A stretch of 64,000 bases of DNA from Choristoneura fumiferana (taxonomy: Eukaryota > Arthropoda > Insecta > Lepidoptera > Tortricidae). The notes below the pieces were generated by a model. That model saw only the letters and a list, made by a program, of their open reading frames with translations. It was not told the origin of the DNA and ran no database searches. A program made the translations under genes and the position numbers. Shown here piece by piece: positions 44,756 through 55,341 of the stretch. Where the stretch lies: positions 12,680,646 through 12,744,645 of the forward strand of contig NC_133481.1 in assembly GCF_025370935.1 (NCBI RefSeq), written 5' to 3'. Each line of letters begins with the position of its first letter. Within the stretch, counting starts at the first letter, position 1.

Positions 44756-46346
44756 GGTTTAAGGGTCCTCAATTTTTATATTCGGATGAACGCTATTGGC
44801 CAGTAAATTTCTTAGAGCCTGAAAGTAAAGAGGTATTTTCTGGGTATGTAAATACAATCGAATTAAAGGGGTCAGAATTACCTGTACCTAACCCTGATCG
44901 ATTTTCATCCTGTTGCGGCTGCTGAGGTCCACTGCTGCTGTCCTAAAATTTATAGGTAAGTGTAGGAAACTTACCTGCGTTGACGACGACTGCGCAAGCA
45001 TGGATCGCGCCGAGCGGCTACTGCTGCGGCACGCACAGGCGGAGAGCTTCGGTAAGGAGATCGCTGAAATAAAAAGGAATAAAATGATATCGCGGGATAG
45101 TAGGCTACTCACCTTGTCGCCCTATCTAGATGAAGATGGCCTCCTGCGTGTCGGCGGCCGCATTGATGCTGCTCCAGAAGTCGCCCTGGAAACGAAAAGA
45201 CCGTTCATTCTCGACGGGTCACATCCGACGACGAGGCTGCTGGTGCGGCACTACCACGTGAAGGCAGCGCACGGTCAGCCCGAGTCCATCGTCAACGACC
45301 TGAAACAGAAATATTGGGTAATTAGATTAAGACCGACTGTTAAGTATGTTGCATCCCGTTGCATGCTTTGTAGATTGAGAAAGGCTAAGCCGCAGATTCC
45401 AAGAATGGGTGACTTACCAGAAGCGCGCATGGCTCATCACCAGAGGCCGTTCACCTTTTGCGGAGTGGATCTGTTCGGCCCCATGGAGGTCGTTGTGGGT
45501 AGGCGTCGCGAGAAAAGGTATGGAGTTCTCTTCACTTGTCTTACGGTTCGCGCTATTCACGTCGAAATAGTGCACTCACTTACTTCAGACGCACTATAAT
45601 GGCTCTTCGTAGAATGGCGTCTAGACGCGGCTGGCCTCGATTTGTCTATTCAGACAACGGCACTAACCTGCGAGCTGCTGACAAAGAACTTAAAAAGTCC
45701 ATGGAGGAGATAGATAATGAGGCAGTGAAGACTGAAGCTGTCAATAATGGCGCACAATGGACCTTTATCCCGCCCTGCAGCCCCCATTGGGGGGGGCGTG
45801 GGAGCGCCTTATTAGAAGTGTCAAGACCGCCCTGCGCGTGATACTAAAGGAACGTGCACCAGAGATGAGGTCTTGGCTACGCTGCTCACCGAGGTAGAAG
45901 GTATTGTTAATGGCCGACCTCTTACTCACGTCTCCGTAGAGCCTGGCAGTTCTGAGGCGCTTACGCCTAATCATTTTTTAATAGGATCCTCATCGAATTT
46001 GCCGCCAGCTGGTATGTTTAACGACGCTGATTTGAGTTTAAGAAAAGGTGAGAACACGGCCCAGAGGTTAGCCGACATGTACTGGAAGAGATGGCTGAAG
46101 GAGTTTCTGCCACAACTGCTGCCGAGAAAGAGGTGGCAGCAGGAGCAGAGGTCTCTCCGTCCTGGTGATCTTGTGCTGGTCGTGGACCCCGACTCCCCAC
46201 GCAATGTCTGGCAACGAGGTAAAATTTCGAAGGTTTTTCCAGGAAGAGACGGGCGAACGAGAGTCGTCGAGATCTCTACTCAAAGCGGCACGCTGCGCCG
46301 GTCAGCGTCTCGCGTCGCTCCCCTGCCTTTGGTAGAAGAGTGCTAA
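44756..46346 (+). pseudogene. pol: BEL/Pao integrase and C-terminal tail
   Basis: LTLSPYLDEDGLLRVGGRID opens integrase; VRHYHVKAAHGQPESIVNDL with SRCMLCRLRKAKP gives the HHCC zinc-binding domain. FCGVDLFGPMEVV has the first catalytic Asp and FVYSDNGTNLRA the second. The Glu-containing segment after CSPHWGG is frame-shifted at a run of eight G (45789-45796). LTEVEGIVNGRPLTHVS and ALTPNHFLIG follow, then the tail MYWKRWLKEFLPQLLPRKRW with LRPGDLVLVVDPDSPRNVW, ending in a stop at 46344-46346. Breaks near 44920, 45598 and 45790-45870. Confidence 0.85.
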
Positions 46347-46349
46347 AGC

Positions 46350-46362
46350 ACTGGGGGGGCTA
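46350..46362 (+). promoter_or_regulatory. Polypurine tract of the BEL/Pao element
   Basis: CTGGGGGGGC lies directly before TATGTTAGCGAC, between the integrase stop and the start of the 3' LTR. G-rich tracts in this position prime plus-strand synthesis. Confidence 0.7.
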
Positions 46363-46585
46363 TGTTAGCGACGCGCTCGGCTGTACTTGCCCTATGTTGA
46401 CAGTGTGCGCCTGCTTTGGAAACGTCGCCGTCAGCGAGTGGTTTTTGTTCTAAAATGTCAGGCTACCGAGCGCCGCTTCCCAAAATTGTGATAAATCGGG
46501 CTTGAGAAATAGGTACTTTTAATATCCTAGGAGTGTTCTCAGTGTTATAGCTATCTTCATTACAACCAGTGCACCATATCTACAC
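46363..46585 (+). repeat. 3' LTR of the BEL/Pao element, end uncertain
   Basis: Starts TGTTAGCGACGCGCTCGGCT. The right end is placed near CATATCTACA (46584) because the following text (TTTGGGACTAGGTCAATTGG to TATTTATTTATTTATG) looks like a separate, commonly repeated lepidopteran tail. Without the 5' LTR the boundary cannot be proven. Confidence 0.45.
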
Positions 46586-47339
46586 TTACTTTGGGACTAG
46601 GTCAATTGGTGTGAATTGTCCCGTGATATTTATTTATTTATTTATGTAATAAAAATAAGCTTTACGATCACTAAATTTATGTGTATAAATAAAAAAATAA
46701 TCAAATCACAAATAGGTAATAGGTAGATTGGTACAGTTTACGGAATAAAAATACAATTAAAATAGTGCACTGCACCTGAGGCAAGCCCAAAAATATTGAA
46801 AAATGTAAGTTTAAACCTTCACCAATATAGGTTGGCACCAGAAAAACACCAAATCGTTAAACCATTAGCATAATATTGTTTTACCATCACCATTCAACTC
46901 AGTTAATCAGACAATATTCAAACAAATCAATCTCTCCATTTGATTAACGAGTTCTCAATCGATCAAGTTGAAAAACGGAAAACAGTTCATTGAGTGTCTC
47001 AACCCCTGGGGAGCAGGATAATGTCGTTTCGGTCTGTTAACCATTTTCGTGGCATTTATAACCTAATGATGCAGCTTTTTCTACGAGCGGTCAACGTTAT
47101 ATCTCAGGTAATCCACTGTAATAAGTTGCCTTAGTTACGGGAAACTAAGACTCCCTAAATATATTTGGCGAGTGGCAGCCATTTTGGCTGTTGCTATTAG
47201 GTAGTTGATACTGATATCGAACTCCTGGTAATCTTTTTCAGTAAATCCAAAGGAAGGGTTATGATTTTAGCTGTCCATGTTTTATGTACTTCTAATTCTA
47301 CTGGTTTGGATAATGATCTTGACCTTTATACGTTCCCCT
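46586..47339. other. Non-coding AT-rich stretch
   Basis: Starts with a repeat tail ending in TATTTATTTATTTATG. No gene. 47591-49242 and 49796-50927 are also non-coding; 48470-48960 has the ACCGACTTCAAAAATATG and GGTCAGACGGACGGACGG texts of dispersed repeats. Confidence 0.4.
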
Positions 47340-47590
47340 GTTGGCTTGAGCCGTTATTCCCACGCGGCCCCGGTGGGGATGGGGACCTTCACACATACCA
47401 CTGAATTTCTCCGCAAGTGTGAGCAGTTTGCGCAGGCAGAAGTTACATATAGCTTAGTGGTTTGGGATATGGCTTCTCAAACAGAGGATCGTGGGCTCGA
47501 ACCCAGGCTCGTATCTCTGAGTTTTTTGGAATTTAATGTGCAAAATTACATTTGAAATTCACAATGAGCTTTACGCGGAAGAAAAACATC
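47340..47590. repeat. Rearranged SINE: 3' part inverted next to a 5' part
   Basis: 47345-47440 (CCCACGCGGCCCCGG, ACCACTGAATTTCTCCGCA) corresponds to the body of the tRNA-derived SINE in minus orientation. 47450-47590 (AGCTTAGTGGTTTGGGATAT, CGTGGGCTCGAACCCAGG, TCTGAGTTTTTTGGAATTTA) is the tRNA-like head in plus orientation, with A-box and B-box. Diverged, so older than the copies at 11527 and 32454. Confidence 0.55.
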
Positions 47591-49242
47591 GCGAAGGTGG
47601 TTTGGCTACCTTGCTAAAATTACGTCTGAACAAGTTGAATTATTTGAATCAGATCTGGAATTCAGTAACTTTGAAGTAGACGCCAGATTCTCTCGAAATT
47701 GATAAATATTCATTGAAAAAACATATTGAGACGGAACTTATAAAGGTTTTATATTTGCCGTGACACAGGCCGATGGAATAGAATATTAAATTTCATTTAC
47801 CTTAGATATTTTAAAGCAATACAAGACATATTGTAATATGTACCTATATGTATGTAAGCTGATTATATTATAAAAATATAGAAACAAATACGATTAACAG
47901 AACGGGACTAATCTCGACTCCCTATTAAGTTGACTACTAACCTTTGAGTGGATGAGAGGAGCACTCAGTTGGGACCGACAAAGAGTGGGTAACTCAACAA
48001 CTTAGTAGAAAATACAATTATTAAATAAACTATTTACTTAATTTTATATTAATTTACATTAAACATGGCGTTCACATCCATACTACGTACCTTAACGTTA
48101 ATAACGAAGTCCAATAGCCTTGTTGCTTTCAACGTACGAAATATTAAAAAACTTTTTAATTGAAGCCAACGAAGTTGACGAGAGGTCGACGGGGCGTTAG
48201 TTCTGGTAAAAATTCTATCCAGATCAGCGTTTGTGCCAATATGACAAACTTTTCAAAGTGTATGAGGTTTTAAAAAAAACACTTGCGAACCTAAGATGCT
48301 GTGCAAATTTTTAAGTAGTTATCTATGAATATCGAATTTACACAAGTAGGTATGCCAATTTATGTCAATAGCAGAGCCCGCTACTGAGCATAATAAAAAT
48401 AAAATAAGCGACAGTAACAAAATAAATGATAATAATAATGTACGAAGTGTGGAAGTACTATAACATTTCTAACCGACTTCAAAAATATGAGAGAATTTGA
48501 AAGAATAAATCTGACATGTCAATATATTCATACTTTTTAGTAAAATAAGCGTAATAATAAACATTATCACCAAATTTCAAGTTCATATGTCCATGGAAAG
48601 TTAAAAAAATATTCGGTACAAAATTTTGTAAAAGGAGTTCAACTTGGTGGCTTCTCATTCTTTTGTTTTCCATTATTTTTTAAAACAAAAGTATATTGTT
48701 TATCTTCTTAATAAGCTCTAAACAATGATATCTTATTCAATGGGGTAGGTAATTTTTTTATATTCGCACCTTCCAGCTATATGGGAGCCCTCCTTAAAGT
48801 TATTTAAAAATATTTTTGTGTAGCTTTAAGTAAACAAGATATTTTTACACTGTGAAATTTTGAAGAATGTAGCTCCAACCGTTCGTCTGTAAAACTTGTG
48901 TTAGAGACGGTCAGACGGACGGACGGATCCTTGAGTGTCCAGACAATAGGGCTCTATTTGAAGATTTAGGTACGGAATCGTAGAAAGATAGTAAGAAAAA
49001 AGTTACTTTTAAAAGTTAAGTTATTACCTAAGGCACATCATTCTTCTGTCCAAATTTAAAATTAACCATCTTGATATTTGCAAGTTCTGCGTATCTTATT
49101 TTTCACCCATCTGATCGAGGTCAGAGGATTTTATCATCCCCTATGGAGGGTGCGTTGGCGACAGGCTGGCGCGCCGCTCCGTCGCCCGTGACGTCGCGGG
49201 CACGATCGATGCCAGCAGATGATCGCCTTACGATCCTGATGT

Positions 49243-49570
49243 CCTAGTAACTCACCAGTATCTTGGCTTCTACAGATAACTTTTGTAATGAGACATTTCG
49301 GGATTTTTAAAATCTTGTAACCCTAGTAACGCACCAGTATCATGGCTTCTCCAGATTACTATAATTGTGATGAGACATTTCGGGAATTTAAAAGGTTCGA
49401 AGCCCTAGTACTTACTTACCTAACTCACCAAGGTCTTTACTTCTACAGATTAGGTACTATTGAGATGAGACATTTCGGGAATTTTAAAGTCTTCTAGCCC
49501 AAGTAACTCACCAGTATCTTGGCTTCTACATATTACTATTGAGATTAAAGATTTGGGGATTTTAAGTTAT
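49243..49570 (+). repeat. Diverged tandem repeat, about 80 bp x 4
   Basis: Units begin at about 49243, 49321, 49403 and 49498 with CCTAGTAACTCACCAGTATC (variants), pass through GGCTTCTACAGATTACTA and end with GAGACATTTCGGGAATTT. Unit length varies (78, 82, 95, about 72 bp). No open frame. Confidence 0.75.
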
Positions 49571-49581
49571 CCTGCACTGCA

Positions 49582-49795
49582 CTGCACTGCACTGTTGCAC
49601 TGTTGTGTTTCGGCGTGGAAAGTAAGACAGCCGGTGAAATTACTGGCACTTGAGGTATTCCATCTTAGGCCTCTAGGTTGGCAACGCATCTGCAATACCT
49701 CTGGTGTTGTTAATGTTTATGGGCGGTGGTGATCTCTTACCATCAGGAGAGCCACTTGCTCGTTTGCCATTCAGTCGAATAAAAAAAAGCCTATT
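49582..49795 (-). repeat. Dispersed repeat family D, copy 4
   Basis: CACTGTTGTGTTTCGGCGTG through TTGCTCGTTTGCCATTCAG is the reverse of 29076-29335. A GCACT short tandem run (about 49571-49595) precedes it. Confidence 0.6.
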
Positions 49796-50938
49796 TAGGT
49801 TACGCGCTAGTCAACCTTGAATGGTCTGAAAGTTGTTGGTCAACTATATTTTTTATCTAATGCGGTTTTAATTTGTTTTCGTTAACAGTACGCTTGTTGA
49901 ACAAAATGTAAGGTTTTTTAGAACGAAAAATATTTCTTGATCCCAGAAGGGACCTTTTGGTTGTGTTATTGGGTACCCATTCATCTAATTTATATCTTTT
50001 GATTTAGTTGCCTTTAAATTTAGATTTTTTCCCTTGATCCAAGGGTTAGTAGACCTGGGCATATTCGTCATTACACTCAGCTTCACGAAGCAAGTGAAAA
50101 CCACCCACGTGTCGCTTCCACGTGTTTCTGAAAAATGGGCCTTGACAGATGGAGGACGGCCTACACAGTGATCCTGTAAGAGTTCCGTTTTTGGCGACCG
50201 AGCTACTGATCCCTAAAAAGGCTTCAGACTTCAGATAATAAATCTTCAAGAAGTAAGTAAAAAGGCATAAAACTTAAAGCCTACAATGTAATTACGAGTA
50301 CGCGAAACCAAAGCAGAATAAGCAAGTTCAAAGTAAGGTGAGAGTTGCTCGGTGCACTACCAATATTGCACAAGTTTCAACTTTCAGGGCCGTAGGCGTA
50401 TAAACTTTGAGCTGTAGGTACCACTGCTAAAGTTAGACAGATTTATTTACAAGTTTTATACCAATTTCGGGCGCGTTTAACACGCTATCTTTGCTGACTA
50501 AATGTAGTTCAAGGTTTCGAGCTAACTGTTGTGTTTTTCTAAATTGGTCAAGTACGAGTTGGCCCGAATTTGAAAGCCTTGGAGTACTTTTTAGACCTGA
50601 GCTGATGAAAAAGGCTTTCGAATTGCTATTCCTTTCCCAGTCTTAAAAGAGCCATTGGTACTTATGTAAATTCGATGACGATATGATAATCTGGTAAGGA
50701 AATGATGGTGGCCAAGCCAGCACCATTTTTGCAGGACAAAAAATTCAATGGTTAATGGCATCGACTTGAAACTTGCTATGAATAATTATGTACCTACCTA
50801 GTTTGGCTGGCAAATGCATGGTCAGTCAGCAAAACCTTTTATTATTTAAAAATGTTTTTTTTTAACAAAAACTTTAATATGTTATAGTACAAATTTAGTT
50901 ATTACAACATAAAGCAAAAATAGACACTTGCAAATGGT

Positions 50939-51221
50939 CATCATCACCATCATCATCATGTCAGCCGAAAGACGTCCACTGCTGGACATAGGCCTCCCCT
51001 CTTCCTTCTCCTCCACTCAGGCTGGTCTTGTGCTTACCGCATCCACCGCGATCCCGCGGTCTTAACCAGGTCGTCGCTCCATCTTGTTGGAGGCCTACCA
51101 AAAGCTACCACCAGGTACCAGACAGGTACCAGGACCGGTCCGCGAACGCCATTTGAGAACATTCTGACCTGCGCCCGCCCACTGCCACTTCAGTTTCGCA
51201 ATTCTTCGGGCTAAGAATTGA
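50939..51221 (-). mobile_element. RTE LINE 3' end with 11-bp target duplication
   Basis: On the minus strand it runs from the KLKWQWAGRA-type RT end to the (ATG)n tail (CATCATCACCATCATCATCA on plus). TTGCAAATGGT is repeated at 50928-50938 and 51222-51232. It is 5'-truncated, with an internal GGTACC-rich aberration at 51105-51140 (ACCAGGTACCAGACAGGTAC), a short duplication. Confidence 0.8.
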
Positions 51222-51239
51222 TTGCAAATGGTAACCCAG

Positions 51240-51590
51240 TGTTAACGCCACAAGGTCCCAAGAAATAATACCACTGTCTTCTGAATCACTTCACTTTAAT
51301 ACTGCTAATTAAGAAGATACAGTACTGTGGATTACTAGGATAAAAAACGTAGACCTTCGTCGGTCATGCCATGAAAACAAGAAAAATCTTAAAAGCGTGA
51401 TGTAGAATGGTGACTGCACTTGATAGTGACATCTCACGGGTGGAAATTAAACTAAAAATATATAAAATATGTGCAACTAGCACCATCTATAAAGAGGTTG
51501 TAAAACAGAACTACAAAATTAGTACATCTCACACCATCTGTTAAGAAATTATGTAACTAAAATATGAAATGTATGTAAAACGGTTAAACA
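51240..51590 (-). repeat. 3' LTR of the short BEL/Pao element (351 bp)
   Basis: On the plus strand it begins TGTTAACGCCACAAGGTCC and ends AAAACGGTTAAACA. It pairs with 55342-55700, differing by a 9-bp indel after TTACTAGGA, a one-base A indel and a few changes near the right end. Confidence 0.9.
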
Positions 51591-51606
51591 TACCGCCCGC
51601 CAAGGA
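51591..51606 (-). promoter_or_regulatory. Polypurine tract of the short BEL/Pao element
   Basis: On the element strand TTGGCGGGCGGTA directly precedes the LTR start TGTTTAACCG. It is G-rich and in the expected position. Confidence 0.7.
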
Positions 51607-51884
51607 CAAACTGCGGGACTTGTCCTTTATGACAAACTCAATGTACAGATAGAACAATGAAAAGTAAATAATTTTGGTTATCAATCGGCTTATGTTAACA
51701 ATAAAATATCAATAATTCAAACTTAAATAGGTTTTTGTTGATCATACAAATTGCTGCTAACTCAGTAGGTAACTTAAAAACATATTCCTTTTAGAACATT
51801 TCATAAAACATCGAGTGAGAAATCTGCATTTCAATATTAAGTGACTTGCAGTTGCACTTATATGTATACATATCTAAAAACATA

Positions 51885-54800
51885 CTAACTATAACTAGAT
51901 AACAATAGCAAATATTTTTCAATTAACAAGACAAATAGGATTCCTTTATATTTTAGTCTAGCGACCTGTATAATTCCGTCCAGTCCAGTATATTTGTTAA
52001 TAATGAGACCGTCCAACCACTTAGCTAGAGAATAATCGTTTTCTTTTATTAACACGATGTGAGTGACAGTGGATTCAGGTGTCTGATGAGCCCATTGATA
52101 CCGGTGGTAGAACTGCATCAGGTATTTGCACGACCAGTGACGCCCGAAATCTTGGACCACTGCGTGAGTCAGCTGCCATCTTCTTAGGCTGCTAGTTTTG
52201 TCACTTTTAAAATCACTCGTTGGTGACAAAACAATTGGGTGTTCCATTTTCTCACAGATATTTGCATGTTCGCCTACTCGCATTACTCCTGTTTCATCAA
52301 GGACTGGATTTACCGAGGTAAGTGTACTGTTCTTATTTACTAGTTTATTCTTTTTCACAATCTTATTTACATCTTTAAGTTGTTCCTGTTCTACTAAGTT
52401 TATGTTTGTGCCTGCTGCTTTTATATCTTCAACTGCTTTACTGGTATTTATACAATATATTTTATTACTTTTCTCTTCCAACCTTGTTTCATGTACTGTA
52501 TATTTTTTATGATTTATAATTTTCTGTTTTAGACAACCAGGATCTTCCTTCCAGAGCAGCTCTTCCAAGGATCGGTAAGTACTTCTCAACGCGCAGTCAG
52601 CAAGAGTTTCTTCGGAGGTGACGTGACGTGGTTCTATTGAGGTATTTATAACAGCATTGTTTTCTTTCTTTTTACAAATCTCTTGCATAAGTTCGCTATC
52701 ATTAGCTTTCAATTTTCGTAACTCAGCTCCGCCTTTTGCTAATAAATTGTTTAATTCTCCATTCAACTTCTTTCCTTCATTTACAGGTTCGCAGCCAGTT
52801 TCCTGGTTCGCACAAAATTGGCTCACTTCCAGAGGAAAGTCATCACCTTCATTATAAGTGATTTTATGTGAAGATGGTACCTTAAGATATGGAACGGATG
52901 CGCTAAATATTTTCTCGCGTATCTTTTCTTCATCCGTAAACCTTTCAGTCAGAGATTTTACTCGACTATCAGCCTCAAGTTCTCTGAATTTATTAAGTAA
53001 CTCGTTTTTGACGTGAATGTGATTAACGCTGATAGTGTTTTCTGGCGAAAGTTGTTTATTAATTGGACCTGACAAGATCCATCCCAAAGTAGTTTTTTGG
53101 GCGATTAATGCTTCTGGTGGTTTCTTCATTACACCCTCTTCTAAAATTTGTCCATAGACATCAGCCCCTAAGAGTAAATCAATTTTGTCAGGCTTATCGA
53201 AGAATGGGTCTGCTAGCTCAACATTCCGAAGTTCGGATGACCGTTCAACGAAGACTCTTTTTTCCGGCAGTGCTGATGTGAGTTTATTTAACACGAAAGC
53301 ATTCACCGTATACTCAAATTTCGGATCATGAAGTGATTTAAACTTTACCTTTACTATTGACTTGGAAGCTAGTTTTGCACCCTCGTCGCTTCTTAAACCC
53401 GAAATTGTGCTTTTGTGTTTGATTTTCTTTAGTCCTAATAAATGGACTGCTGACTCAGTGATCAAGGAAGCTTGCGATCCCTGATCGAGCAAACACCTGA
53501 GATTAGTACCTGTTCCAAGTTTCGATTGTGCCTTAACTAAAGCCGTTGGTAATAATACCTGATTACGACTGGTCGAAACATGGCTCTTTACTTCGGTACT
53601 AATGGGCTCATCATGTAATGATGAACCTGTTGCGGCTGCGTCTACAGCCTCACCTGGCTCAGCTGACTGATTCGATCCTCCAGAATCAGTCTGTGAATTG
53701 GTATTCTTGGGATGTAGTAACGAATGATGTTTTTTTCTACATATACGGCATCTCGTGGATTGGCGGCACACAAATACTGTGTGATTGGGAGCTAAACAAT
53801 TAAAACATAACTGACTAGACTGAACGAAATTACGACGGGCATCAACATCAATTTTAGAGAAACTCTTACAATTACCTATTTTGTGATCGTCGTAGCAATA
53901 GGAACATGACAAGGCAGCTGCATGATGAACTTTTGGATTGGTAGGAGCATTCGAGTCTCTATTAGATTGACCAGTGAAATCTCTATTTACAAAGTTGCTA
54001 GATTTGGAAGATCTGGGTTCTACAAACTCCAGTGCTCTAAACCGTTTTTCCAAAAAGTCATCAAATGCTTCGAAGGTGGGCAAATCATCTGAATCATCAC
54101 TAGCTTTCAGTTCCCATTGCTTTGTGGTTTCAAAATCTAACTTTAGGCAAATAAGGTATATGACAATAGTATCCCAGTTGGACACATCGACACCAATATT
54201 TTTTAGGGCGTTTAGGCACTCGTTTGTCGTATCCAGCAGCTCTTTTATGCCGCTCGCAGACTCTGATACTAAGTTTCTTTGGCTCATCAGTCGTTTCAGT
54301 ATATTGTTGGCTAGGTACTTTTTATTGTTGTATCTTCTTTCAAGCTGTTCCCAACATTTCGAATAATTCTCTTGAGTGATATCTACATGTCTCAATAGCT
54401 GTTCTGCTTCACCAGATAAATGACCCTTGAGGTAATGTAGCCGTTGGACATCGTCCAAAGACTCGTTCTTATGGACCAGAGCCACAAACAAATCGCGGAA
54501 AGTCGTCCATTCAGAGTACTTGCCGGAAAATTTCGGAATAGTGATTTCCGGCAATCTTATTCTCGGTTTGACGGTTCCTGTTGTAGTTTGGGTCACACTG
54601 GCAGCTTCAACGGTAGTCCTCAATTTGCTTAGTGCAGATGTTAATTCGCATTTGTAGTCAATGTACAACTCCTCTATCTCTGTGTACACGTCTTCTTTAA
54701 AATATGCATTTTCTTCAAAAAACCTGTCATCTGTTCCCATGACCATTTCATTGTGTGTTTTGTTAATTTCAGCCCATAACTGTTCCAATATTTGTAATCT

Positions 54801-54914
54801 AGTATTCAAATAGTCATAGGATTTCAGACGTTCCTTAGGGGATTTTTTGAAATTTGTTCTAGCTTTTTCCATACGATCTATCAAACTGACTTGAAGCTTT
54901 GCTTTACTTTCCAT
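51885..54914 (-). CDS. 1009-aa Gag-protease polyprotein with vestigial RT and integrase tail
   Basis: An uninterrupted ORF from the ATG at 54912-54914 (MESKAKLQVS). Residues about 1-110 are charged, helical and coiled-coil-like. About 120-300 match the BEL/Pao Gag capsid region (IPKFSGKYSEWTTFRDLF, YLKGHLSGEAEQLL). Three zinc knuckles follow: C337/C340/H344/C349, C370/C373/H378/C383 and C389/C392/H396/H401. The protease core has LLDQGSQASLI (active-site D477, codon 53484-53486), LLGADVYGQIL and GWILSGPI (to 618). After this only remnants survive: an RT start (about 640-680), the post-catalytic AKGGAELRKLKAND (726-739), the RNase H-integrase linker (about 763-795), the integrase opening VNPVLDETGVMRV (868-880) and the C-terminal tail RRWQLTHAVVQDF...VARLK (911-989). 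No YxDD, HHCC or DDE residues remain. Likely makes particle and protease only. Confidence 0.9.
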   Translation of the reverse strand: MESKAKLQVSLIDRMEKARTNFKKSPKERLKSYDYLNTRLQILEQLWAEINKTHNEMVMGTDDRFFEENAYFKEDVYTEIEELYIDYKCELTSALSKLRTTVEAASVTQTTTGTVKPRIRLPEITIPKFSGKYSEWTTFRDLFVALVHKNESLDDVQRLHYLKGHLSGEAEQLLRHVDITQENYSKCWEQLERRYNNKKYLANNILKRLMSQRNLVSESASGIKELLDTTNECLNALKNIGVDVSNWDTIVIYLICLKLDFETTKQWELKASDDSDDLPTFEAFDDFLEKRFRALEFVEPRSSKSSNFVNRDFTGQSNRDSNAPTNPKVHHAAALSCSYCYDDHKIGNCKSFSKIDVDARRNFVQSSQLCFNCLAPNHTVFVCRQSTRCRICRKKHHSLLHPKNTNSQTDSGGSNQSAEPGEAVDAAATGSSLHDEPISTEVKSHVSTSRNQVLLPTALVKAQSKLGTGTNLRCLLDQGSQASLITESAVHLLGLKKIKHKSTISGLRSDEGAKLASKSIVKVKFKSLHDPKFEYTVNAFVLNKLTSALPEKRVFVERSSELRNVELADPFFDKPDKIDLLLGADVYGQILEEGVMKKPPEALIAQKTTLGWILSGPINKQLSPENTISVNHIHVKNELLNKFRELEADSRVKSLTERFTDEEKIREKIFSASVPYLKVPSSHKITYNEGDDFPLEVSQFCANQETGCEPVNEGKKLNGELNNLLAKGGAELRKLKANDSELMQEICKKKENNAVINTSIEPRHVTSEETLADCALRSTYRSLEELLWKEDPGCLKQKIINHKKYTVHETRLEEKSNKIYCINTSKAVEDIKAAGTNINLVEQEQLKDVNKIVKKNKLVNKNSTLTSVNPVLDETGVMRVGEHANICEKMEHPIVLSPTSDFKSDKTSSLRRWQLTHAVVQDFGRHWSCKYLMQFYHRYQWAHQTPESTVTHIVLIKENDYSLAKWLDGLIINKYTGLDGIIQVARLKYKGILFVLLIEKYLLLLSSYS

Positions 54915-55322
54915 TGTAGTAGTTGAAAATAAAAGTGCAATTTATTCGAAAATATTCTAAGTCCAGGAAGTCGTGATTTTTTTTCTAAGTGTTTTAAACT
55001 CTAGCGAAATTGGGCATGGATTCCCCGTAGTTGCACTTTTAAGAGAATTATTCTAAGTCCTAGCAGATAGTTCTAAATTTTACAAGTCTTTAATTGCTTT
55101 ACTTAACTTGATCTTCATTATCTGTACCCACAATTAATGATTAAAGCGTACTCACAATTGTCCTTGTTCACTCACACACAAACACTATTGATGACGTCTC
55201 GACGAGTAGATGACGCCACACGATGCTCCGCTGACGCCACTGTCCACTTTACCGTAGATATCCCGCTGCACCATCAGCACGAGCCGCTACTGCGTCGGTA
55301 CTGCACCAACCCACGAACCCGT
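54915..55322 (-). other. Leader between PBS and Gag start
   Basis: About 408 bp of 5' untranslated leader. In LTR elements this region usually holds packaging and dimerisation signals. I see no specific motif I can name. Small plus-strand frames here are shadows. Confidence 0.5.
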
Positions 55323-55340
55323 ATCCGGCTCGAAGGACCA
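55323..55340 (-). promoter_or_regulatory. Primer-binding site, tRNA-Tyr
   Basis: One base inside the 5' LTR, the element strand reads TGGTCCTTCGAGCCGGAT. This is the 18-nt complement of the 3' end of insect tRNA-Tyr including CCA, by my knowledge of that tRNA (acceptor stem CCTTCGA). No mismatch is apparent, so the minus-strand priming signal looks intact. Confidence 0.8.
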
Positions 55341-55341
55341 A

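Larger units (their letters stand above)
41878..46585 (+). mobile_element. BEL/Pao LTR retrotransposon, 5' end lost in gap, degraded
   Basis: Domain order on the plus strand: zinc knuckles, aspartic protease, reverse transcriptase, RNase H, integrase zinc-binding and core, C-terminal integrase tail, PPT, 3' LTR. This is the BEL/Pao order, and the protease DDGS and integrase tail motifs are typical of that superfamily. The reading frame is broken at many sites and there are GC-rich islands. No 5' LTR is visible because of the gap. Confidence 0.8.

Noticed and set aside
47277..47555. 92-codon plus-strand open frame
   Set aside because: Runs through the rearranged SINE; not a host exon.
52198..54632. 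Plus-strand open frames under the 1009-codon ORF
   Set aside because: Shadow frames; the minus strand holds the clear Gag-protease sequence.
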